NCBI GenBank assembly: GCA_024639405.1
Contig: JAHEIL010000016.1
Location: 1 to 59,484 of the forward strand
Direction of reading: 5' to 3'
Length of the DNA stretch: 59,484 bases
DNA from: Crocinitomicaceae bacterium
GTDB taxonomy: Bacteria > Bacteroidota > Bacteroidia > Flavobacteriales_D > Crocinitomicaceae
The position numbers were made by a program, and so were the translations under genes. Within the stretch, counting starts at the first letter, position 1, and each line of letters begins with the position of its first letter. Shown piece after piece: positions 7,270 to 17,069 of the stretch. The notes below the pieces were generated by a model. The model did no database searches and was not told where the DNA came from. It saw only the letters and a list, made by a program, of their open reading frames with translations.

Positions 7270-9690
7270 ATGAAACAGATTTTTTTACCTTTTATCCTTC
7301 TATTTATAGTGTTTTCAGCATGGGCTCAACCAATGCAAAATGTAAGAGGGAAAATCTATGACAATGAAACTAATTTTCAATTAATTGGTGCAAAAATCAC
7401 GGTTTATTTGGAAGATACTACAAAAATTCTTCGAACAATCACGGATAACAATGGACTTTTTGTGTTGGAAAATGTCCCTGTAGGAAAATACCAACTAGAA
7501 GTCTCAATGAATGCCTACGAAGTTAAAATCATTACGATAGAAGTAAACTCAGGCCGAGAAACCATTGCCAATGTTCCTATGACAGAACGTTATACTGAAG
7601 TGAAAGAAATCAAAGTTGTAGCAAGAAAAAGAGGACAAGTTATCAATGAATTAGCTGTTATTTCGGCCCAACAATTTAGTGTGGAAGAAACAAATCGCTA
7701 TCCTGGTTCACGCATGGATCCAGCGCGAATGGCTTCTAATTTTGCAGGTGTTCAAGGAGCTGATGATTCTAGAAATGACATTATTATCCGTGGAAATTCA
7801 CCGCTAGGTGTCGTTTGGAAAATCGAAGGTGTAGACATTCCAAATCCATCCCACTTTGCAATTTCTGGGAGCACGGGCGGACCCGTTTCTGTCTTAAACA
7901 ACAAAATACTTGGGAATTCTGATTTCTTTATGAGTGCATTTCCAGCTGAATATGGAAACAGTACTTCCGGGGTTTTTGATTTAAAATTGCGCAATGGGAA
8001 TACAAATCAACATGAATTTACCGGTCAGTTTGGTGTATTAGGTACTGAATTCTTAGCAGAAGGACCATTGAGTAAATCAAAACGCTCGAGTTATTTGGTA
8101 ATGGGGCGCTATTCTACATTGAGCATGTTCAAACAAATTGGAATTAAATTAGGAACAGATGCTGTCCCTGTGTATGGTGACCTTGCATTTAAATTTAATT
8201 GGTTGCTGAAAAAAGGGGGTGCTCTTTCATTTTATGGAATTGGTGGAAAAAGTGAAATTGAAATATTAATTTCAGATCAAAAAAAGTACTCCGAAGAATT
8301 TTACGGTGAAGGTGATAGAGACCAATATTTTGGCACATCAATGGGTGTAACTGGACTTAACTTTAAAAAATCAATTTCTGAAAAAACATTTATTACAACA
8401 ACAGTTTCATTAGCCTACGATGAACAACATTCTAATCATAATTATTTATGGCGTGCAATTGAACCAGACAATACCATTCGAATTGACTCCATCAAACCAT
8501 TGATGGGCTACAGTTTTGCGACTACAAAAGCAAGTGCATATTTTAGTGCGAATCATAAATTCAATAAACGTCATTTATTGAAAATTGGCTGGAACGCAGA
8601 TTTTTACTTCATGAATCAAATCGATTCAGCGAAACAACTTGTGTCTGATAATAACTTTGTGATTCGTTGGGATTATAAAGGGTCAGCGATGTTATTTCAA
8701 CCGTTTGCACAATGGAAGGTTAGAATTTCTGAAAAAATGGATTTTACAGCAGGCTTACATGCGCAATTCTTCACGTTGAGCAACAGCAAAAGTATCATCG
8801 AACCTCGTTTAGGATGGAAATACAAAATGAATAAAAATCAATCGGTTTTTGCTGGAGCTGGAATGCATAGTGGAATGCAACCATTGTACACTTATACTTA
8901 TCATAAACTTGATGAAAACGGAGCTAAAATCTACCATAATAAAAACATGGACTTTACACGTAGTTTACATACTGGAATAGGATATGAAAAGTCATTTAAC
9001 AAAGGATTTAATATACGAAGCGAAGTGTATTACCAATATTTATACAACATTCCTGTAACGGTTACACCATCTTCATTTTCATTGATAAATATGGGCGGTG
9101 GATTCCAACGTTTTTTCCCAGATTCGCTAAAAAATACTGGAACAGGAACAAATTATGGAATTGAATTAACGGTTCAAAAATACTTTGATAAATCATTCTT
9201 TTTCTTGTTCTCAGGAACGTATTATCAATCAACTTACAAAGGAAGTGATGGAATAACACGCAACACCTCTTACAATGGAAATTATGTGGCTAATTTATTA
9301 GCTGGAAAAGAGTTTAAAATAAGTGATAAACAAATTATTTCATTAGGATTAAAAATTACAGTTGCAGGAGGAAAACGTTATGGTTATGCCGATGTTGAAA
9401 AATCAAAACTTTACAATGAGGTGATTTTTAGAGATTCTTTGTTCAACGATCGTCAATTTAAAGATTATTTTAGAGCAGATTTAAAAATTAGTTGGAAATA
9501 CAATTCGAAAAAATCTACGCACGAAATCGGATTGGATTTAGTCAATATATTAAATACACAAAATCTTTTGAGTTTAGCGTATGCTCCAAATTTAAAAGAT
9601 CCTTCTGCTGATCCGTTTGCCATCAAACAACAACTTGGATTTCTACCAATTTTCTATTATAAAATTGACTTTAAATTGCGACAAAAATGA
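7270..9690 (+). CDS. TonB-dependent receptor with carboxypeptidase-regulatory N-domain
   Basis: The 806-residue outer-membrane receptor has a signal peptide (MKQIFLPFILLFIVFSAWAQ). A CarboxypepD_reg-like domain follows at about 25-110 (VRGKIYDNETNFQLIGAKITVY, YQLEVSMNAYE). A plug at about 125-240 (DSRNDIIIRGNSPLGVVWKIEGVDIPNPSHF, FPAEYGNSTSGVFDLKLRNG) precedes a 22-strand-type barrel ending in FYYKIDFKLRQK. The start was moved from a frame open at 7228 to the ATG in front of the signal peptide. The stop overlaps the next ATG by 4 bases, so receptor and small lipoprotein are co-expressed. The substrate is unknown. Confidence 0.93.
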   Translation: MKQIFLPFILLFIVFSAWAQPMQNVRGKIYDNETNFQLIGAKITVYLEDTTKILRTITDNNGLFVLENVPVGKYQLEVSMNAYEVKIITIEVNSGRETIANVPMTERYTEVKEIKVVARKRGQVINELAVISAQQFSVEETNRYPGSRMDPARMASNFAGVQGADDSRNDIIIRGNSPLGVVWKIEGVDIPNPSHFAISGSTGGPVSVLNNKILGNSDFFMSAFPAEYGNSTSGVFDLKLRNGNTNQHEFTGQFGVLGTEFLAEGPLSKSKRSSYLVMGRYSTLSMFKQIGIKLGTDAVPVYGDLAFKFNWLLKKGGALSFYGIGGKSEIEILISDQKKYSEEFYGEGDRDQYFGTSMGVTGLNFKKSISEKTFITTTVSLAYDEQHSNHNYLWRAIEPDNTIRIDSIKPLMGYSFATTKASAYFSANHKFNKRHLLKIGWNADFYFMNQIDSAKQLVSDNNFVIRWDYKGSAMLFQPFAQWKVRISEKMDFTAGLHAQFFTLSNSKSIIEPRLGWKYKMNKNQSVFAGAGMHSGMQPLYTYTYHKLDENGAKIYHNKNMDFTRSLHTGIGYEKSFNKGFNIRSEVYYQYLYNIPVTVTPSSFSLINMGGGFQRFFPDSLKNTGTGTNYGIELTVQKYFDKSFFFLFSGTYYQSTYKGSDGITRNTSYNGNYVANLLAGKEFKISDKQIISLGLKITVAGGKRYGYADVEKSKLYNEVIFRDSLFNDRQFKDYFRADLKISWKYNSKKSTHEIGLDLVNILNTQNLLSLAYAPNLKDPSADPFAIKQQLGFLPIFYYKIDFKLRQK

Positions 9691-9932
9691 AACTAATAAT
9701 TGTTAGTATTGCTATAGCCTTTTGTTGTTTTAGTTGTACCAAAGACTGCACGAATAGTCAACAAACTAAATGTTTAGAAACCCCTGAAACAGGTACAACA
9801 TGTGCAGCTTATTTTGAATCATGGTTTTACAATCAAGGAACAAATACGTGTGAATTAATCGGTTACAGCGGTTGTTCTCCTGTTGGTTTTGCAACCAAAG
9901 AAGCATGCGAAAGTTGTGAATGCAATCAATAG
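9687..9932 (+). CDS. Small lipoprotein with Kunitz/BPTI-like cysteine domain
   Basis: This 81-residue protein has a short lipoprotein-type signal ending in CFSC (Cys17). It is followed by a domain matching the Kunitz/BPTI pattern: Cys29 (CLETPETG), Cys39, WFYN at 46-49, Cys55, GYSGC with Cys63, F68, and Cys74 and Cys77. Spacing is C-x9-C-x15-C-x7-C-x10-C-x2-C, against C-x8-C-x15-C-x7-C-x12-C-x3-C in BPTI. The two central intervals agree exactly, as do the aromatic FYN and the YxGC motif. Its ATG overlaps the TonB receptor stop (ATGA), so translation is coupled. It could be a surface protease inhibitor. Loop identity suggests the fold, but inhibition is inference. Confidence 0.7.
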   Translation: MKLIIVSIAIAFCCFSCTKDCTNSQQTKCLETPETGTTCAAYFESWFYNQGTNTCELIGYSGCSPVGFATKEACESCECNQ

Positions 9933-9948
9933 AGTTTTTGATTTTAAG

Positions 9949-10052
9949 ATTGAAGGAATGAAGGAATGAAGGATTAAAGGATTGAAGGAATGGATCGTGT
10001 AATGTATAAATCTCAACTCAAAACTCAAAACCTTCAACTCAAAACTTTTAAA
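9949..10052. repeat. Short degenerate tandem repeats
   Basis: GAAGGAAT or close variants recur at about 9952, 9960, 9968 and 9984. Further on, CTCAAAAC-type units recur at 10016-10050. This is simple-sequence filler between convergent genes; a small minus-strand frame across it (9855-10037) is not a gene. Confidence 0.5.
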
Positions 10053-10101
10053 AGATCGATATTCTGTTAAAATCTAATACTAATGCTTCTTGCCTAACAT
10101 A

Positions 10102-12879
10102 CTAATGCCTATTTTCCTTTTCCAAAGCAGGAACTCCTTCAAGCAACCATTTCGGTGCTGGTTTTCCTAATAAATAATGGTCAAAAAATTGACGCATTCT
10201 AATACTTAAATCTATTTTATTCGCCATTTTAGTTAAATTATGGTCGTCACCATTGTAATTCAACATCCAACAAGGCTTATTTAAACGACGCATTGCAGTA
10301 TACATTTCAATGCCTTGGTACCATGGAACCGCACCGTCTTTATCATTTGCCATAATTAATAAAGGAGTTTGAATTTTTGGAACGTGAAAAAGAGGTGAGT
10401 TTTCTATGTATTTTTCTGGCGCTTCCCATAAAGTTTTTCCAATTCTACTTTGCGTTCGTTCGTACTGAAATTGACGATTTATACCTGCTCCCCATCGAAT
10501 TCCTCCATAAGCAGAAGTCATATTTGCAACAGGTGCCCCAGCCATAGCTGCTTTAAAACGATTTGTCATAGTTATTAACTGAGCCGTTTGGTATCCACCC
10601 CAACTTTGACCTTGCAATCCCATGCGTGTTGAATCAATAGAAGGAACAGTTTTTAACAAATAATCAACGCCACTCATTATTGAATTGTAGGCTGATTTTG
10701 CAGGACCTTTTGTTGTATAACGAATGTCTGGAATGAAAACCAAATATCCAGCTGAAGCATATTCTGTTGGATGAATAATTGATGCTGTTGGCTTTGGCGC
10801 AGAATGACTGAACAAATTATCTGAATTCAATTCATAGTAATATAAAATTAATGGGTATTTTTTTGTTGCATCAAAATTTTCAGGTCTATAAAGTAACCCT
10901 TCTAAGGGAATACCATCGTATGATTTCCACTTTACTAATTCTACTGTTGCCCAATTGTAAGCTGCTTGTTGTGGATTTGTTTTGGAAATTGTTTGAAGGG
11001 ACAAAAAATTGTTTGTAGTAAACATCACTTCAGGATACGCTTCAAGAGTTGATTGGCGCATTAAAATGATCTTTTTATTCGGAGAACGGACTAATTGAAC
11101 AAAAGAACTATTGGCTGAATACAACTTTTTTAACCCTTGCTTGTCATCAAATTCATACAAATGAAATCCTTTCGTTTGTTGATCAAATCCATAAAAATAA
11201 ACATTGGAACGATCAATGAACACACTATCGTTTTCCCATAAACGCAAGGCTATTTCTTGGTTGTTTCTAGCACCTAATTGTTCTGTAAGACTGACTAATT
11301 GTTGTGAAATAAAAGAATATACCCACACATCCTTTTCACTTTGAATGTAAACCGAATCTTCATCTCTTGAATATCCAATAATCCCAAACGGGTCTGCATC
11401 CATCGGCATACCATTGATATCAGATTGCCAATTTATAGATGGTTGAGCGCACGTCAAACACATTTCTTTCATTGTAAAAGGATCGAGGTGAATGTACTTT
11501 TTTGCTTTGGAATCAAAATACGTGTAATGCTTCCCTTTAGGCGACAACTTTCCATCAAAAGCTACACCTTTAACAAGTAATTTCGTAGAGCCATCGTTCA
11601 ACGAAACCATATAATGGTCTTTTCGGTGCGCACTTTCCCATTGGTATTCAATTTCATAAGGAAATGAAACAGAACCTAATAAATAATCAGCATGAAGGTC
11701 TTTAACAATTGCAACATTTAATGTGTCATTTGAAAGTGGTACAACGATATCTTTGTTGAGATGATACACCATTAATTCGGAACGTTTTTCATCTTGTTTT
11801 AATTGCACCAATTGTTGTGGTTGAATGCGTAAATCTTTGAAATGCCAAATGTCTAAATGAGCTTTCTCAGATTCTAATAAGGTGTCTTTTTCTGGATTAG
11901 GCTTTTTGTCAATGACACCAAAATAAAGAAGATTTCCATTGTTTGTAAAGACAGGGTTTTGGTGCATCGAAATCGTTTTTAATGTATCCAACAGTACTAT
12001 TTTTCTGGAAGCAGTAGTTGGTTTTTCCATCAAAGAATCAAGCGTAATTAAGGTTAAATCATACTTTTTTAGCGCAGAAGTATCTTGACTTGAAAGAAAA
12101 GCTAAATGCCGTTGGTTTTCACTAAAAACAACCGAAGGTATTGAAGTTTGTTGCTGTGTGATTTCATGCGTTTTTTGGAGCGCAAGATCAAATACATCCA
12201 ATTGATAACTATCTTTTTTAGACTTTTGATGCGTGGTTATTGTTGCGTACTTTCCATTCTTTGAAAATTCACAATTCGTAACATGTAACCAGGCTTTAGA
12301 AAAATTTACAATTGGGTCAAGAATAGTCAGCGCAGTTCCATCAGATTGAATTGCCTTTACAGGTTTTTTTGATTTCTTCCACCATTTCTTTTTTGTTGGT
12401 GTTACTTTAGTAAGCTCGTCACTATTTTTATAATAAGAAAGAAAATTATGTTCTTTCCCTAATTCAAATGACTTTATATCTGATAGTTTTCGTAGATTTT
12501 TAGTACTCAATACAATAATTCCAAGTGAGTCTTTTGGCCATTTTTTCTTGTCGATTTTTTTTAATTCACAGTTTCTTAAGGTGTCATATCCTGGAACAAT
12601 TTTATAGACAAAATAATCACTTTGGAAAGAGAACCCCGCTTGTTTTCCTCTCGGAAAAGAATCTAAAACAGCTGTTTCAATATCGTATAAGTAAACAAAT
12701 CCATCGCCAAAAAGTGGATTGATTTCATAAGAAATGTACCTGCCATTTGGACTGATTTGTTGATTTTCATTTTTTTTCCATTGCGCATAAACAGATGCAT
12801 TTATTTCTTTCTTTTGAGCAAATGAAAATGAAATAAAACTAAAAAAAACAAGAAGAATGGACCATTGAACTATTTTCAT
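10102..12879 (-). CDS. S9-family (prolyl oligopeptidase-like) serine peptidase, exported
   Basis: The 925-residue protein has a signal peptide (MKIVQWSILLVFFSFISFSFAQ). A long beta-propeller-like N-terminal part runs to about residue 640. A C-terminal alpha/beta-hydrolase domain carries the nucleophile elbow GLQGQSWGGY (Ser near 759), then MANDKDGAVPW (Asp) and GDDHNLT (His), a complete triad. The family cleaves peptides and includes acylaminoacyl-peptidases and dipeptidyl-peptidase IV. It starts 12 bases after the propeller lipoprotein, so it is probably the last gene of the minus-strand cluster that includes the CorC-like gene. Confidence 0.92.
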   Translation of the reverse strand: MKIVQWSILLVFFSFISFSFAQKKEINASVYAQWKKNENQQISPNGRYISYEINPLFGDGFVYLYDIETAVLDSFPRGKQAGFSFQSDYFVYKIVPGYDTLRNCELKKIDKKKWPKDSLGIIVLSTKNLRKLSDIKSFELGKEHNFLSYYKNSDELTKVTPTKKKWWKKSKKPVKAIQSDGTALTILDPIVNFSKAWLHVTNCEFSKNGKYATITTHQKSKKDSYQLDVFDLALQKTHEITQQQTSIPSVVFSENQRHLAFLSSQDTSALKKYDLTLITLDSLMEKPTTASRKIVLLDTLKTISMHQNPVFTNNGNLLYFGVIDKKPNPEKDTLLESEKAHLDIWHFKDLRIQPQQLVQLKQDEKRSELMVYHLNKDIVVPLSNDTLNVAIVKDLHADYLLGSVSFPYEIEYQWESAHRKDHYMVSLNDGSTKLLVKGVAFDGKLSPKGKHYTYFDSKAKKYIHLDPFTMKEMCLTCAQPSINWQSDINGMPMDADPFGIIGYSRDEDSVYIQSEKDVWVYSFISQQLVSLTEQLGARNNQEIALRLWENDSVFIDRSNVYFYGFDQQTKGFHLYEFDDKQGLKKLYSANSSFVQLVRSPNKKIILMRQSTLEAYPEVMFTTNNFLSLQTISKTNPQQAAYNWATVELVKWKSYDGIPLEGLLYRPENFDATKKYPLILYYYELNSDNLFSHSAPKPTASIIHPTEYASAGYLVFIPDIRYTTKGPAKSAYNSIMSGVDYLLKTVPSIDSTRMGLQGQSWGGYQTAQLITMTNRFKAAMAGAPVANMTSAYGGIRWGAGINRQFQYERTQSRIGKTLWEAPEKYIENSPLFHVPKIQTPLLIMANDKDGAVPWYQGIEMYTAMRRLNKPCWMLNYNGDDHNLTKMANKIDLSIRMRQFFDHYLLGKPAPKWLLEGVPALEKENRH

Positions 12880-12891
12880 AACACATAAATT

Positions 12892-13716
12892 TTACTTTTC
12901 TAAAATATGTAAAAAAGGACCACCCAGCAAACGATGTTTTTCTGCACCGATATATATTGCATGTTGATCAGTTGTAATTGCTTCTTTTTGACTAATGTTT
13001 TTAAACACATACGAGGATTTTAATTTCCATTTTTGTGTATGAATGTCAAACAACATGAATCGGTTATACGTTAAAACTAGTGCTCGATTTTCAACAATTT
13101 CAAGTGCTGTTGGCGCATCTTTTTTCCAGCCATTTGGACCAATAAAAAGAGAATCTTTTGGACTCAATTGATACGTACCAACTTGTGGAGAAAGTGAATA
13201 AATATAAGCGAATCCTTTCCATGGAATTGTTCGGGGCTTCGTTAATAATATCAAGGAATCATTGTGCCAAGCAATTGCTTCACAATCAAAATTTAAGGCT
13301 GCCTTTTTAGGTGGAAAATTCAATTGATTCGCATAAGAAATTAGAATTACCTCTGCGCGACATGTATCTTGAAAAACGGCTAAGTTCCCATTTATTTTTA
13401 AGATTGATAAATTGGTGCGGTTGTTCAAATTATTTCCAACATCTGCAATGTAAATTGTACCATTTGGGTCAATTGTTATGTCTTCCCAATCTGTATTTGA
13501 TGTGTTAATAATGCTACATGTATGGACAATTTTTCCTTTTTTAGTTAAAAAATAGATATTTGGTTCATTTCCACCATCATTATGTGCGATTAATAAGGAA
13601 TCATTGAATACAGCTAAACCAGAAATTTCTTTGAGTTCTTTAGGCAACTTATAAGTAGAAGTCGTGTATTTTGAACATGCCGATAAAACGAGTAACAGCG
13701 AAAATAACCGTATCAT
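12892..13716 (-). CDS. Lipoprotein with predicted beta-propeller (SdiA-regulated/SMP-30-like)
   Basis: The 274-residue protein starts MIRLFSLLLVLSAC, a clear lipobox signal. It contains repeated propeller-like segments (LKEISGLAVFNDSLLIAHND, TDWEDITIDPNGTIYIADVGNN, DCEAIAWHNDSLILLTK). The pattern of EISGL and DWEDI followed by YIADVGNN resembles SdiA-regulated and phytase-like propellers. I use the ATG at 13716, which overlaps the stop of the upstream gene as TAATG. A start six codons earlier would bury the signal peptide. Function unknown; likely anchored facing the periplasm. Confidence 0.7.
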   Translation of the reverse strand: MIRLFSLLLVLSACSKYTTSTYKLPKELKEISGLAVFNDSLLIAHNDGGNEPNIYFLTKKGKIVHTCSIINTSNTDWEDITIDPNGTIYIADVGNNLNNRTNLSILKINGNLAVFQDTCRAEVILISYANQLNFPPKKAALNFDCEAIAWHNDSLILLTKPRTIPWKGFAYIYSLSPQVGTYQLSPKDSLFIGPNGWKKDAPTALEIVENRALVLTYNRFMLFDIHTQKWKLKSSYVFKNISQKEAITTDQHAIYIGAEKHRLLGGPFLHILEK

Positions 13717-14975
13717 TAATTCAGCTTTAGACAAACGACTTCAATTCTACGATCACTTACTTTTTCGATTTCAAGCGTAATGTTTTCAAATTCAATTTGT
13801 TCACCTAATTCTGGAATCGTTTCTAATTGATGGATAATAAAGCCGCCAAGTGTCTCGTATTCATCTGATTCGGGTAAATTAAACCCATATTCATTGTTTA
13901 AATAATCAATTTCTAAACGCGCTGAAAAACGGAATATTTCTTCTGAAATCTTTTCTTCTAATAAATCCTCTACATCGTGTTCGTCTTCAATTTCACCGAA
14001 AATCTCTTCGACAACATCTTCAATTGTAACGATACCTGCTGTTCCCCCATATTCATCTACAACAACTGCAATATTTCCAGCCTGTTTCGTAAATAATTCC
14101 AACAATTCTTTTCCTGGCATAGCAGACGGAACAAAGGCAATTGGAAGTAAAATCTGTTTAATTGAAACAGGAGATTTGAATAATTCAAACGAGTGAACGT
14201 AGCCAATGATATTGTCAATTGTTTTTCGGTAAACGATTATTTTAGACAAGCCATTATCGATAAATATCTTGTTCAATCGTTCGATCGCTTCATCTACTTC
14301 AATTGCAATAATTTCGGTTCGAGGCACCATACAATCACGCGCTTTAATCGTTCTGAAATCTAAGGCATTTTGTAATATTTGCATTTCATTTCCAAAATCT
14401 TGCTCTTCTTTAATTCGAGCAGAAATGTCTTGTACATAATGTTCTAAATCAACAATTGAAAATACTTTTGCTGAATTGGATCGATCTGTTTTTAATAGTC
14501 GAAGAAACAATCCGCTAAAAAACATAACAAGCTGCGTTGGAAGATACAACAAGCTATAAATCAAGAGCATGGGAGTTGTTGCAATGCGTAGAAAACCATT
14601 TGGATTGATCTGAACCAATGCTTTCGGTAAAAATTCAGAAATAACCAAAACCAATAAAGTAGATAAAATCGTCTGAATAATTAAAATCAAGGCTGGTTCT
14701 AAAACGCCCCAGCTTTCAATAACGGGTTGCAATATTTTGGCCGCATAAATACCAAATAAAACCAATGCGATGTTATTACCTAGTAATAATAAAGCAATAA
14801 AAAAGGATTCTTTTTTGTAAAACTTACCCATTACTTTTCCGTTGAATGTCCCTTTGTGTCGGTCCAATTCAATTTTCAAGCGGTTAGAAGATAAAAATGC
14901 AATCTCCATTCCTGAAAAGAAAGCAGAAAATAATAAGGATAAAAGAATGATAAGCGTATAAAAGGAATAGTCCAT
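13716..14975 (-). CDS. HlyC/CorC (CNNM)-family membrane protein with CBS domains, GldE-like
   Basis: The 419-residue protein has an N-terminal DUF21/CNNM membrane domain with four helices (first SFYTLIILLSLLFSAFFSGMEIAFLS). A CBS pair follows (RDCMVPRTEIIAIEVDEAIERL; GNIAVVVDEYGGTAGIVTIEDVVEEIFGEIEDE), then a C-terminal CorC_HlyC domain (ETLGGFIIHQLETIPELGEQIEFENITLEIEKVSDRRIEVVCLKL). Relatives are ion (Mg/Co) transporters or regulators; in Bacteroidota a close family is named GldE for its link to gliding. The distinction is not possible here. It follows purD by 38 bases. Confidence 0.88.
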   Translation of the reverse strand: MDYSFYTLIILLSLLFSAFFSGMEIAFLSSNRLKIELDRHKGTFNGKVMGKFYKKESFFIALLLLGNNIALVLFGIYAAKILQPVIESWGVLEPALILIIQTILSTLLVLVISEFLPKALVQINPNGFLRIATTPMLLIYSLLYLPTQLVMFFSGLFLRLLKTDRSNSAKVFSIVDLEHYVQDISARIKEEQDFGNEMQILQNALDFRTIKARDCMVPRTEIIAIEVDEAIERLNKIFIDNGLSKIIVYRKTIDNIIGYVHSFELFKSPVSIKQILLPIAFVPSAMPGKELLELFTKQAGNIAVVVDEYGGTAGIVTIEDVVEEIFGEIEDEHDVEDLLEEKISEEIFRFSARLEIDYLNNEYGFNLPESDEYETLGGFIIHQLETIPELGEQIEFENITLEIEKVSDRRIEVVCLKLN

Positions 14976-15013
14976 TTTAGTAGTTAATCGTTCTTAAAGA
15001 TAAAAAATTTGTG

Positions 15014-16288
15014 TTAGACAACATCAAAACCAATATCTTTTCTATAGTATGCATTTTCAAACTCTATGTTTTCAAGTGTTGCATAAGATCTTGATAAAGC
15101 GATTTCAAGGTTTTTCCCATAAGAAGTTACAGCTAATACACGACCACCGGCAGAAAGTACAGCAGGTCCGTCACTTGCTGTTCCAGCATGAAACAACAAA
15201 CTATCTGTCGCTACGTTTAAACCATATAATTGCTTGCCTTTTTCATAAGCTTCAGGGTAACCCCCAGCAACCATCATTACAGTCGCAGCTGCCTTTTCTT
15301 CAAACTGCACATCACATTCTGATAGTGTATTTGTTGCTACACCTTCGAATAAATCTAAAATATCTGATTTCAATCTAGGAATGACTACTTCTGTTTCTGG
15401 GTCGCCCATTCTACAATTGTATTCAATCACATAAGGTTCACCTTTCACATTAATAAGTCCAAAGAAAATAAATCCTTTGTAGGGAATGCCATCATTTTTA
15501 AGTCCTTTAACAGTAGGAATAATGATTTGGTTTTGAACTTTATCCATGAAAGCCGCATCTGCAAAAGGCACAGGTGAAACTGCGCCCATTCCACCAGTAT
15601 TTAAACCAGTATCTCCCTCTCCGATACGTTTGTAATCTTTTGCTTCAGGCAATAATTTGTAGGCATCGCCATCAGTTATAACAAAAACAGATAATTCAAT
15701 TCCTTTTAAAAACTGTTCGATCACTACACGTGAACTTGCATCGCCAAATTTTGCATCCGCTAACATGCTTTTTAATTCAGCTTTCGCTTCTTTTAAATTA
15801 TCTAAAATTAAAACCCCTTTTCCAGCAGCTAAACCGTCAGCTTTTAAAACATACGGTGCTTTCATACTTTCTAAAAAAGTGTATCCTTGTTGCAAGGTAT
15901 CCTTTGTGAAAGTAGCATATTTTGCCGTAGGAATATTGTGTCGAAACATGAATTGCTTCGCAAAATCTTTACTGCCTTCTAATTGTGCCGCGTATTTATT
16001 TGGTCCAATCACTGGAACATTTTTAAGTACCTCATCCGCTAAAAAGAAATCGTGGATTCCTCTTACCAAAGGTTCTTCCGGGCCAACAACAACCATGTTG
16101 ATTTGGTTTTCAATTACAAAAGTTTTTACAGCTTCGAAATCAGTTGGATTAATAGCACAATTTTTACCAAATTGACGTGTTCCGGCATTACCTGGAGCAA
16201 TAAACAATTCCTCTAAGGCTGAACTTTGAGCGATTTTCCACGACAAAGCATGTTCTCTTCCACCTGATCCTAACAATAAAACTCTCAT
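15014..16288 (-). CDS. purD: Phosphoribosylamine-glycine ligase
   Basis: The 424-residue ATP-grasp enzyme of purine synthesis joins phosphoribosylamine and glycine to give GAR. The N-terminal motif MRVLLLGSGGREHALSWKI and FIAPGNAGT are diagnostic. The ATP-grasp core has YVLKADGLAAGKGVLI, GDTGLNTGGMGAVSPVPF and YNCRMGDPETEVVIPRL. The length is normal. purQ ends 12 bases upstream, so the two purine genes are co-transcribed. Confidence 0.97.
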   Translation of the reverse strand: MRVLLLGSGGREHALSWKIAQSSALEELFIAPGNAGTRQFGKNCAINPTDFEAVKTFVIENQINMVVVGPEEPLVRGIHDFFLADEVLKNVPVIGPNKYAAQLEGSKDFAKQFMFRHNIPTAKYATFTKDTLQQGYTFLESMKAPYVLKADGLAAGKGVLILDNLKEAKAELKSMLADAKFGDASSRVVIEQFLKGIELSVFVITDGDAYKLLPEAKDYKRIGEGDTGLNTGGMGAVSPVPFADAAFMDKVQNQIIIPTVKGLKNDGIPYKGFIFFGLINVKGEPYVIEYNCRMGDPETEVVIPRLKSDILDLFEGVATNTLSECDVQFEEKAAATVMMVAGGYPEAYEKGKQLYGLNVATDSLLFHAGTASDGPAVLSAGGRVLAVTSYGKNLEIALSRSYATLENIEFENAYYRKDIGFDVV

Positions 16289-16300
16289 AATAAAGTTGCT

Positions 16301-16987
16301 TTAGCAATATTTTAATAACGATTCAAACAATAATTTTCCATCTTCGTTTGCTACAAATTTATCTGAAGCACGCTCAGGATGAGGCATCATACCAAAAACA
16401 TTTTTATTCGCATTCGTTATTCCTGCGATATTCAATAAGGTGCCATTTGGATTGAATTCATCTGAAACAATTCCATCTTGTGAACAATATTGAAATAAAA
16501 TTTGATCATTATCTTCAATTCTTTTCAAAGTTTCTTGGTCAGCAAAAAAGCGACCTTCACCATGAGCAATTGGAATTTGAAAGGTTTGATTCAGATCCAA
16601 GCCTTTTGTAATTGCAGCAGATTGAGAGACAGGTTTCAAAAAGACATTTTTACAAATAAATTTTTGATTGTTGTTGTGTAACAATGCTCCTTCTAATAAT
16701 CCAGATTCTGTTAATATTTGAAAGCCATTACAAACACCTAACACATAACCACCTTTATTCGCATGGTTTATAACTTCGCCCATAATTGGTGATAATTTTG
16801 CAATCGCCCCAGAACGTAAATAGTCACCAAATGAAAATCCACCAGGTAAAACAACAAAATCAACTCCTTTAAGATCGGTATCTTTGTGCCAAAGTCGTTC
16901 TACTTTTTGACCCATCAAGTCTTGTAAAACATACACCATATCCTCATCGCAATTCGATCCAGGAAAAGTAACAACTCCAAATTTCAT
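16301..16987 (-). CDS. purQ: Phosphoribosylformylglycinamidine synthase, glutaminase subunit
   Basis: The 228-residue class I glutamine amidotransferase begins MKFGVVTFPGSNCDEDMVY. The nucleophile Cys is in GYVLGVCNGFQILTE, and the His/Glu pair is in MMPHPERASD. It supplies ammonia for FGAM synthesis with PurS and PurL, whose genes are not in the window. This is the stand-alone subunit rather than the fused PurL, as is common in Bacteroidota. It is first in the purQ-purD unit. Confidence 0.96.
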   Translation of the reverse strand: MKFGVVTFPGSNCDEDMVYVLQDLMGQKVERLWHKDTDLKGVDFVVLPGGFSFGDYLRSGAIAKLSPIMGEVINHANKGGYVLGVCNGFQILTESGLLEGALLHNNNQKFICKNVFLKPVSQSAAITKGLDLNQTFQIPIAHGEGRFFADQETLKRIEDNDQILFQYCSQDGIVSDEFNPNGTLLNIAGITNANKNVFGMMPHPERASDKFVANEDGKLLFESLLKYC

Positions 16988-17069
16988 GTTAAAAAAGAAT
17001 TAAGTGAGTTTCCTCACAAATAAAAATCTATGCAAAATTAATCAAAATAATCCTTTTAAAAAGGGAAGT

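Noticed and set aside
9855-10037. Small minus-strand frame downstream of the Kunitz-like gene
   Set aside because: It runs through simple repeats (His/Ser/Phe-rich translation) and overlaps a real gene; no signal for a protein.
9949-10052. CRISPR-like array in the repeated GAAGGAAT region
   Set aside because: Units are 8 bases without spacers or cas genes; this is simple-sequence DNA.
15765-16175. A 136-codon plus-strand frame inside purD
   Set aside because: It is the complement of a well-defined enzyme gene and shows no domain or start signal; it is a shadow of purD.
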